12,590 bases of DNA from Paracoccaceae bacterium. Lineage in GTDB: Bacteria; Pseudomonadota; Alphaproteobacteria; Rhodobacterales; Rhodobacteraceae. Below are positions 7,686-12,590 of this stretch, one piece after another. The position numbers and the translations under genes were made by a program. Each line of letters begins with the position of its first letter. Position 1 is the stretch's first letter. A model generated the notes under the pieces. That model saw nothing but the letters and a program-made list of their open reading frames with translations. It was not told the origin of the DNA and searched no databases. The stretch spans positions 1-12,590 of the forward strand of contig NVQY01000161.1 in assembly GCA_002400675.1 (NCBI GenBank), given 5' to 3'.

Positions 7686-8767
7686 CAGGTGTTCTCCTTA
7701 TCTGCCAGTTCCGGCGGGGCCACGGGCAGCGACAGGCAGAAAACCGTGCGCCCCGGCGTTGACGAGACCGAAATCCAGCCGTGATGTTCCGATAAAATCT
7801 TGCTGACCAGCGCCAGCCCCAGCCCGGTGCCGTTCTCGCGCCCGGACACAAACGGGTCAAACACATCGTCGCGGATATGCGCGGGCAACCCCGGCCCGTC
7901 GTCGATCACCTCGATCTGCAACGGCAGCGCCTGCCCGGTGCCATCGTTGCGCCGCAACCGAAAACTATGTTCATAAAAGCTGCGTAGTCGGATGGTTCCA
8001 CCTGTTTTATCAGCAGCTTGCGAGGCATTCTTAAGCAAGTTCAAAACCACCTGCAAAAGCTGATCCGGGTCCCCCAGCGCCAGCGGCAGCGAGGGGTCGT
8101 AATCCTCGATGATCTGCATATGCGCGCCAAACCCCAGCAGCGCGGACCGGCGCGCGCGGTCCAGAACGTCATGCAGATTGACCGCGCGAAACTCTGGCAC
8201 CCGCAGGTTTCCGAATTGTTCGACCTGTTCCAGCAGCTTTACCACCCGGCGGCTTTCCTCGACAATTAAGTCTGTAAGTTCAAGATCTTCCGGGGCGAGA
8301 TTCATGGCGATTAGCTGCGCGGCCCCGGTGATTCCGGCCAGCGGGTTCTTGATCTCATGCGCCAGCATTTCCGCCATGCCGATGGCCGATTGCGCCGCCG
8401 ATTTGACCGATTGATTGTGTGTCGCCCGCCCGGCCAGTTCGCGCGGGGAAATCATCAGGATCATGGTGCCGGGATGGCCTTGCAGCGGAGCTATTTGCAT
8501 GGCGCACAAAAGCGGCGCGCGATTGCCGGAGCCTATGTCTATATCGTTGACAAATAACGGGGAATTGTTTGTTCGCGCCCGTGCAAATGCGCCCTCAATG
8601 GGGGCATCAACCGCGATCAGATCCCAGACCGGCCGGCCGATGACCGATTTGCGCGAGACGTTCACAAACCCTTCGCCGGCAGAGTTCACGTCGCTGATGC
8701 GGTCATCTGCGTCGATCAGAAACACCGGCACCGGCAGCGAGGCCCAGATATCGTCGCCGACGCTCAT
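7685..8767 (-). CDS. ntrB: NtrB, cytosolic nitrogen-regulation sensor histidine kinase/phosphatase
   Basis: This soluble histidine kinase, normally controlled by PII proteins, phosphorylates and dephosphorylates NtrC. The 360 residues contain no membrane segment. A PAS-like domain lies at about 8-110 ([17 protein letters not shown]). The HisKA H-box is [20 protein letters not shown] with H137. The HATPase domain has the N-box [12 protein letters not shown] (N247), G1 DDGPGLP (289-295) and G2 GTGLGLA (313-319). The length is typical of NtrB/GlnL. The ATG at 8767 overlaps the dusB stop by 4 nt (ATGA), and its TGA overlaps the ntrC ATG by one base. These overlaps place dusB, ntrB and ntrC in a single coupled transcript, the nifR3-ntrB-ntrC arrangement known from R. 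capsulatus. Confidence 0.95.
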   Translation of the reverse strand: MSVGDDIWASLPVPVFLIDADDRISDVNSAGEGFVNVSRKSVIGRPVWDLIAVDAPIEGAFARARTNNSPLFVNDIDIGSGNRAPLLCAMQIAPLQGHPGTMILMISPRELAGRATHNQSVKSAAQSAIGMAEMLAHEIKNPLAGITGAAQLIAMNLAPEDLELTDLIVEESRRVVKLLEQVEQFGNLRVPEFRAVNLHDVLDRARRSALLGFGAHMQIIEDYDPSLPLALGDPDQLLQVVLNLLKNASQAADKTGGTIRLRSFYEHSFRLRRNDGTGQALPLQIEVIDDGPGLPAHIRDDVFDPFVSGRENGTGLGLALVSKILSEHHGWISVSSTPGRTVFCLSLPVAPPELADKENT

Positions 8768-9747
8768 GCGGCCACCTGCGCGCCGTGGCAGAGCGCATCA
8801 GGCAGCAGGCAAAGCACTTCGGCAGGGGTACGCGCGGTAAGAACCAATCGGCGCAGCGGCGATGGGGTCGCGGTATGATCCATGTACCAGCCCAGATGTT
8901 TGCGCGACACACGCAAACCAAGGTCAACGCCATAGAAGGTGAGCATCGCCTCGTAGTGATCTGAAATCAAACGGATAAAGTCCTTACCTGATGGCACAAC
9001 TGGGGTCGGTCCTCCGTACAAATCACTGGAAATCTGCGCCAACAACCAGGGTTGCCCTTGCGCGCCGCGCCCGACCATCACCCCGGCGGCCTGGGAGTGT
9101 TCCAGAGCCTGCCGCGCGGTCGCCGTGTCGACGATATCACCGTTGGCGATCACCGGAATGGTGACCGCATCCTTGATCGCGCGGATCGCGCGCCAATCGG
9201 CCTGTCCCTTGTAGAACTGACAGCGCGTGCGCCCGTGGATGGTCACCATCTGCACCCCGGCAGCTTCGGCGCGACGGGCGATATCGGCGGCGTTCAGCGA
9301 CGCATCATCCCAGCCCAGCCGGGTTTTCAGCGTCACCGGTATATCAACCGCGCCGACCACCGCCTCGATCAGACGCAGCGCTTTGTCTGGGGTCTTGAGC
9401 AGCGCCGAGCCGGAATAGCCATTGGTCACCTTTTTCGCCGGACACCCCATGTTTATATCAATAATCCGCGCGCCCCGGTCGGCCACCTGCCGCGCGGCTT
9501 CGGCCATCCAGTGGGCCTCGCGCCCGGCCAATTGAACGGCGGTGTTTTCCACATCAAGGCTCAGTTCCGCCCGTTCGCGCACGCCCGGTTTGGCCTGCAC
9601 CATTTCTTGCGAGGCGACCATTTCGCTGACCACCAGCCCCGCGCCGAACCGTTGAACCAGATCGCGAAACGGCCGGTCGGTGATTCCGGCCAGCGGGGCC
9701 AGAAACACTGGCGGGGACAGGGTTTTGGAGCCGAGTGAGACCTGCAA
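8764..9747 (-). CDS. dusB: tRNA-dihydrouridine synthase DusB (NifR3)
   Basis: This FMN/NADPH-dependent enzyme reduces specific uridines in the tRNA D-loop. Of 327 residues, the TIM-barrel start has the signature FLAPLAGITDRPFR (15-28). The active-site segment is DINMGCPAKKV (97-107) with catalytic C102. FMN and tRNA contacts include K141, H171/R173 (IHGRTRCQFYKG), ANGDI (201-205) and VGRGAQGQPWL (225-235). The start is TTG at 9747-9745, chosen because the conserved N-terminus begins almost at once, AAGGA lies 8 nt upstream, and no in-frame ATG or GTG lies close enough. It heads the ntrBC operon, where it was named nifR3 in Rhodobacter; its link to nitrogen control is by position, with no known direct role. 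Confidence 0.96.
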   Translation of the reverse strand: MQVSLGSKTLSPPVFLAPLAGITDRPFRDLVQRFGAGLVVSEMVASQEMVQAKPGVRERAELSLDVENTAVQLAGREAHWMAEAARQVADRGARIIDINMGCPAKKVTNGYSGSALLKTPDKALRLIEAVVGAVDIPVTLKTRLGWDDASLNAADIARRAEAAGVQMVTIHGRTRCQFYKGQADWRAIRAIKDAVTIPVIANGDIVDTATARQALEHSQAAGVMVGRGAQGQPWLLAQISSDLYGGPTPVVPSGKDFIRLISDHYEAMLTFYGVDLGLRVSRKHLGWYMDHTATPSPLRRLVLTARTPAEVLCLLPDALCHGAQVAA

Positions 9748-9754
9748 GCGCTGT

Positions 9755-9760
9755 TTCCTT
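9755..9760 (-). promoter_or_regulatory. ribosome binding site supporting the TTG start of dusB
   Basis: Minus-strand AAGGAA begins at 9760; its AAGGA core is 8 nt from the TTG at 9747. It is the only good Shine-Dalgarno match near the N-terminus. Confidence 0.6.
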
Positions 9761-9774
9761 GTGGTTAGGCCGTC

Positions 9775-9803
9775 GTTTTACCGCTCTGCATGGCGCGACA
9801 CAA
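9775..9803 (-). promoter_or_regulatory. candidate promoter for dusB-ntrB-ntrC
   Basis: On the minus strand TTGTGT (9803-9798) is separated by exactly 17 nt from TAAAAC (9780-9775). Matches to consensus are modest (three of six and four of six). The spacing is ideal and a start near 9768 would give a leader of about 20 nt containing the dusB ribosome binding site. In R. capsulatus the corresponding operon is transcribed from a promoter upstream of nifR3, consistent with this placement. Confidence 0.3.
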
Positions 9804-9841
9804 TGAAAAGTGATGCGAATAGTGGCGGAATTCGTCTTGTT

Positions 9842-9856
9842 GCCTAAAAAATAGGC
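9842..9856 (+). repeat. inverted repeat GCCTA-AAAAA-TAGGC in the divergent dusB/ispDF region
   Basis: Perfect 5-bp arms flank five A residues, the most AT-rich spot of this 181-bp divergent gap. It could be an operator, or include the -10 region for ispDF, but I found no convincing -35 at the right distance. The rest of 9748-9928 shows only the candidate dusB promoter and the two ribosome binding sites. Confidence 0.3.
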
Positions 9857-9913
9857 GGCCGCGCCGAGGTGATTGCCACGCCGCGCCTCAGATCATACAC
9901 AGGCGCAACGCCC

Positions 9914-9919
9914 AAGGAG
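9914..9919 (+). promoter_or_regulatory. ribosome binding site deciding the ispDF start
   Basis: AAGGAG lies 9 nt before the ATG at 9929. This selects that start over the in-frame GTG at 9869, which would add 20 residues unlike any IspD N-terminus. Confidence 0.75.
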
Positions 9920-9928
9920 CTTTTGCCA

Positions 9929-11065
9929 ATGACCACCGCCGCCATCATTGTTGCCGCCGGGCGCGGCCTGCGCGCGGGGGGTGAGGTTGCCAAACAATGG
10001 CAACAGGTTGCCGGGCGGGCGATCCTTGATCACACGATTGACGCATTTGTGCGCGCGCCCGGTGTCGGGGCAATTGTGGTGGTGCTGCATCCCGACGACA
10101 TGCAGCGCGGCGTGGCAATTGTTGCGGCGGGGCATCATGTGGTGGCGGGCGGCGAAACAAGGTTAGCTTCGGTTCGTAATGGTTTGAAAATACTTGATGA
10201 TATGAGCGTCAGTAAAGTTCTGATCCATGACGCGGCCCGGCCTTGCGTGTCACAGCAAGTCATCACGGATGTAATTGCTGCGCTGATCACAGCCAAGGCC
10301 GCCGCCCCGGCGATCGCGCTAAGTGATGCGCTGTGGAACGGTGCAGATGGCGAGGTGACCGGTACAAAAGATCGCGCCGGGCTTTATCGGGCGCAAACGC
10401 CGCAAGGCTTTGATTATGCAGCAATTTGTGCGGCCTATGACGCTTACAAAGGCGGCGCGTCGGATGATGTGCAGGTTGCCCGCGCCGCCGGCATCGGGGT
10501 TGTCATTGTGCCGGGGGACGAGGACAATCTGAAAGTGACGCTGCCCGGGGATTTTGCCCGCGCACAAAGGATATTGGAAACGAACATGGATATCAGGTTG
10601 GGCAACGGGTTTGATGTGCATCGGTTTGGTCCCGGCGATCATGTGACGCTATGTGGCGTCGATGTTGCGTTTGATCGTGGCTTACAAGGGCATTCGGACG
10701 CAGATGTGGGGATGCACGCGGTGACGGACGCTATTTACGGCGCTTTGGCCCAGGGTGATATCGGCCAGCATTTTCCGCCCTCGGATCCACAGTGGAAAGG
10801 CGCTGACAGTCGCATATTTCTGGCCCACGCGGTACAGATGGCCGCCGATATGGGGTTTCAGATTTCGAATGTGGATATCACGCTGATCTGTGAGAACCCC
10901 AAAATCGGCCCTCATGCGGGGGCGATGCGACAGGCGATTGCGGCAATCATGGAGGTTGATATGCAACGGATTTCGATCAAGGCAACCACGTCGGAGCGGC
11001 TTGGCTTTACCGGGCGCGAAGAGGGCATCGCGGCGCTGGCCACAGCCGCGTTGGTGGCGTCATGA
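9929..11065 (+). CDS. ispDF: Bifunctional IspD/IspF: MEP cytidylyltransferase and MECDP synthase
   Basis: This fused enzyme carries out two steps of the MEP isoprenoid pathway. It transfers CMP to 2-C-methylerythritol 4-phosphate, and converts CDP-ME 2-phosphate to the cyclic diphosphate. The 378 residues match the usual alphaproteobacterial fusion. The IspD half (1 to about 218) has [19 protein letters not shown] (R15 and K22 at the CTP site), IHDAARP with D101, YRAQTPQGF, and [11 protein letters not shown] with K202. The IspF half starts near 221 ([12 protein letters not shown]). Its metal ligands are D229, H231 and H263, with the HSDADV segment at 255-260, [11 protein letters not shown], and the CDP-binding stretch [17 protein letters not shown]. 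IspD has AKQW where PKQY is more common, a mild variation. It is the first gene of the ispDF-pgpA-cinA operon and overlaps pgpA by ATGA. Confidence 0.97.
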   Translation: MTTAAIIVAAGRGLRAGGEVAKQWQQVAGRAILDHTIDAFVRAPGVGAIVVVLHPDDMQRGVAIVAAGHHVVAGGETRLASVRNGLKILDDMSVSKVLIHDAARPCVSQQVITDVIAALITAKAAAPAIALSDALWNGADGEVTGTKDRAGLYRAQTPQGFDYAAICAAYDAYKGGASDDVQVARAAGIGVVIVPGDEDNLKVTLPGDFARAQRILETNMDIRLGNGFDVHRFGPGDHVTLCGVDVAFDRGLQGHSDADVGMHAVTDAIYGALAQGDIGQHFPPSDPQWKGADSRIFLAHAVQMAADMGFQISNVDITLICENPKIGPHAGAMRQAIAAIMEVDMQRISIKATTSERLGFTGREEGIAALATAALVAS

Positions 11066-11562
11066 AGCGGCTGGCAGTCCTGATTGCCACCGTGGGCGGG
11101 GTTGGATACATGCGCCCGGCACCCGGTACCTGGGGGTCGCTGGTGGCGTTGCCGATGGCATGGCTGATCCATATAATCGGCGGATTTCCGTTATTGATGA
11201 TCGGGGTTATTGCGAGTTTCCTCAAGGGGTTATGGGCCACAAGTGTGATGACCAAGGGCAGCGATGATCACGACCCATCCGAGATTGTCATCGACGAGGT
11301 GGCCGGTCAATGGATCGCGCTGTTGCCGCTAAGCTATGCGGCGTGGAGCCGTGGGCTGGACATCACCGTGTTGTGGCCGGGCTGGGTTGCAGCGTTTGTT
11401 CTGTTCCGGCTGTTCGACATCACCAAACCCGGCCCCATCGGCAAGGCGGACCGGCGCGGCGACCCCATGGGGGTGATGCTGGACGATGTGATTGCCGGGG
11501 TGTTTGCGGCGATTGGCGTGATGATTTTGGCCGGGTTGTGGCACGGGGTTATCGCGCGGTGA
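11062..11562 (+). CDS. pgpA: Phosphatidylglycerophosphatase A
   Basis: This inner-membrane phosphatase removes the phosphate from phosphatidylglycerophosphate to give phosphatidylglycerol. The 166 residues carry the PgpA signatures: [12 protein letters not shown] (15-26), the acidic [14 protein letters not shown] (71-84), and [16 protein letters not shown] (116-131) followed by a conserved [10 protein letters not shown] segment. Hydrophobic segments lie at about 27-55, 84-95, 104-117 and 143-162, fitting a small integral membrane protein. The start overlaps the ispDF stop by 4 nt (ATGA) and its stop overlaps the next gene's GTG (GTGA), so all three genes are probably co-translated. The length is normal and no lesion is visible. 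Confidence 0.95.
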   Translation: MKRLAVLIATVGGVGYMRPAPGTWGSLVALPMAWLIHIIGGFPLLMIGVIASFLKGLWATSVMTKGSDDHDPSEIVIDEVAGQWIALLPLSYAAWSRGLDITVLWPGWVAAFVLFRLFDITKPGPIGKADRRGDPMGVMLDDVIAGVFAAIGVMILAGLWHGVIAR

Positions 11563-12026
11563 GTGTTGCGGAGTTAGTACGCCGGGCGACGGCCCTGGGG
11601 ATGCGGATTGCTACGGCGGAAAGCTGCACGGGCGGCATGGTGGCGGTGGCCATCACCGATATTGCCGGGTCGTCCGCGGTGCTGGATCGGGGGTTCGTGA
11701 CCTACTCCAATCAGGCCAAGCAGGATATGCTGGGGGTGGGCCCGGCGACGTTAGAGGCTTACGGCGCGGTGTCGCCAGAGGTGGCGCGCGAGATGGCCGA
11801 GGGGGCGTTGGCGCGGGCAAAGGTCGATCTGGCGGTTTCAGTGACCGGGATTGCCGGGCCGGGCGGGTCAGAGTTCAAGCCAGAGGGCCGGGTGTGTTTC
11901 GGGCTGGCGATGCGCGGGCGCGAAACGGTTGTGGAAACGGTGGAGTTTGGCGCGTTGGGACGGGATCTGGTTCGGGGCGCGGCGCGGGATCATGCGTTGG
12001 AATTGTTGGCGCGCGCGCTGGGATAA
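11559..12026 (+). CDS. cinA: CinA C-terminal-domain protein (NMN amidohydrolase PncC-like)
   Basis: The 155-residue protein corresponds to the stand-alone CinA C-terminal domain. Characterised members (PncC) deamidate nicotinamide mononucleotide in NAD recycling. Visible motifs are IATAESCTGGMVA (17-29) with the conserved Ser22, DIAGSSAVLDRGFVTYSN (34-51) followed by AK (K54), YGAVSPEVAREMA, and VSVTGIAGPGGSEFKPEGRV (93-112). The N-terminal MoCF-like domain of full CinA is absent. The start is GTG at 11559, overlapping the pgpA TGA as GTGA; the domain begins within a few residues of it. The frame is open further upstream, but that part lies inside pgpA and is not CinA-like. It is the last gene of the operon. 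The symbol pncC would be equally apt. Confidence 0.92.
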   Translation: MSVAELVRRATALGMRIATAESCTGGMVAVAITDIAGSSAVLDRGFVTYSNQAKQDMLGVGPATLEAYGAVSPEVAREMAEGALARAKVDLAVSVTGIAGPGGSEFKPEGRVCFGLAMRGRETVVETVEFGALGRDLVRGAARDHALELLARALG

Positions 12027-12038
12027 GTCGTGGAGAGC

Positions 12039-12053
12039 GTGGGTTCTACCCAC
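12039..12053. terminator. hairpin between the convergent cinA and MmgE/PrpD genes
   Basis: GTGGGT-TCT-ACCCAC forms a perfect 6-bp stem with a 3-nt loop in the 28-bp gap between two convergent stops. No T-tract follows in either direction, so it would be an atypical bidirectional terminator or a small repeat element. On the minus strand it is the core of GTAGGGTGGGTAGAACCCAC. This looks like the GTAGGGTGGG-type palindromic intergenic repeats I recall from many bacterial genomes; that likeness is from memory. Confidence 0.4.
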
Positions 12054-12054
12054 C

Positions 12055-12590
12055 CTACGAAGCGCCTGAATCATACATCAAACGGGCAAAATCACTGGCC
12101 AGAGCGCCAGAGCGCAGCATGGCCCACGCCTGTTCCTGCAAATCGCGGCCAATCAGGCTTGTGGCCTTGGCGCGCACGCGGTCTTCGCGCGCGGCCAGGG
12201 TCATCGGGGCCAACAGGTCGTGATCGGCCACGAGGCGGGTGCCGTCGCGGCGCAAGACCTGAAGCCGGGTGGATGTTTCGGGGATCGCGTCGTCGGCGGT
12301 GACCTTGATGCGTTTGCGCAATTCGATCAGGCGGGGATCGGCGCAGATGGTGGCGGAATAGCTGGCCAGCCGGGCGGTGTCGTGGCCCAATGCGCGCATC
12401 GCCAGCACCGTGGTATAGCTGAACTTGGCCCCCAGCCCGGTGTCGGGGGCGGATTGGTTGCACACACTGATCCAGCGGGGATTGGTGGTGATGGTTATCT
12501 CGGCGACTTCCGGCGCTGCGATGTCGAGGTCGCGTGCCGCCTCTAGTGCGGCGTGCAGGCCGTGGCAGCAGGCGTGGAACTTGTGACTTA
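12055..12590 (-). CDS. MmgE/PrpD family protein (C-terminal part, truncated by window edge)
   Basis: The minus-strand frame is open from the right edge to TAG at 12057-12055, giving 177 residues with no start inside the window that fits the family. Recognised stretches are SHKFHACCHGLHAALEA, which fits the conserved K-x-(5)-C...HAA segment of the family. Further on are PRWISVCNQSAPDTGLGAKF and SYTTVLAMRALG, matching the C-terminal domain signature of MmgE/PrpD. Members include 2-methylcitrate dehydratase, cis-aconitate decarboxylase and iminodisuccinate epimerase. The catalytic N-terminal helical domain is outside the window, so the substrate cannot be assigned. The family's C-terminal motifs appear intact. 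Its stop codon sits inside the GTAGGGTGGGT motif of the adjoining hairpin. It converges on cinA and belongs to another transcription unit. Confidence 0.85.
   Translation of the reverse strand, partial: SHKFHACCHGLHAALEAARDLDIAAPEVAEITITTNPRWISVCNQSAPDTGLGAKFSYTTVLAMRALGHDTARLASYSATICADPRLIELRKRIKVTADDAIPETSTRLQVLRRDGTRLVADHDLLAPMTLAAREDRVRAKATSLIGRDLQEQAWAMLRSGALASDFARLMYDSGAS

Noticed and set aside
9869..9928. Earlier GTG start for ispDF adding 20 residues
   Set aside because: The ATG at 9929 has a strong AAGGAG at 9914-9919 and begins right at the conserved IspD N-terminus.
11310..11558. Upstream extension of the CinA frame to 238 residues
   Set aside because: The extra N-terminus lies inside pgpA in another frame, has no CinA-like sequence, and the GTG at 11559 gives the normal PncC length.
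12092..12463. Second minus-strand open frame overlapping the MmgE/PrpD part
   Set aside because: It is Arg/Pro/His-rich without motifs and is offset from the frame that carries the clear family signature.

Overview
The window is a chromosomal segment from an alphaproteobacterium, most likely a Rhodobacterales/Roseobacter-type organism. The basis is the gene order dusB(nifR3)-ntrB-ntrC-ntrY-ntrX followed by trkA-trkH, the fused ispDF gene with pgpA and a short cinA behind it, the high-GC codon use, and an NtrC that lacks the sigma-54 contact loop, as known for Rhodobacter. The assignment rests on protein recognition and synteny, not on a database search.

Layout. Positions 1-1893 (minus) hold the start of trkH (cut by the window edge) and complete trkA, a Trk-type potassium uptake pair. 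Positions 2001-2482 (plus) hold a broken small lipoprotein-like gene whose lipobox cysteine codon reads TGA and whose 3' part is one base out of frame. Positions 2502-9747 (minus) hold a compact run, in transcription order dusB, ntrB, ntrC, a 100-bp gap with two palindromes, ntrY, ntrX. It encodes a tRNA dihydrouridine synthase and two nitrogen-related two-component systems. A divergent 181-bp intergenic region separates dusB from ispDF. Positions 9929-12026 (plus) hold ispDF, pgpA and a stand-alone CinA C-terminal (PncC) protein, each overlapping the next by 4 nt. A short hairpin then separates cinA from the convergent C-terminal part of an MmgE/PrpD-family gene that runs off the right edge.

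How they work together. NtrB/NtrC is the cytosolic nitrogen-status pair. NtrY/NtrX is the membrane-anchored sensor and its regulator. The 1-4 nt overlaps dusB/ntrB, ntrB/ntrC and ntrY/ntrX imply translational coupling. ispDF (isoprenoid precursors), pgpA (phosphatidylglycerol synthesis) and cinA/pncC (NMN recycling) form a separate housekeeping operon.

There are no mobile elements, CRISPR arrays, tRNAs or rRNAs, and no gene-free stretch over 300 bases. I do not see an undescribed multi-gene system. The most notable items are the doubly damaged lipoprotein gene between ntrX and trkA, the NtrC AAA+ domain with no GAFTGA loop and an altered Walker B, and the palindromes in the short intergenic gaps.
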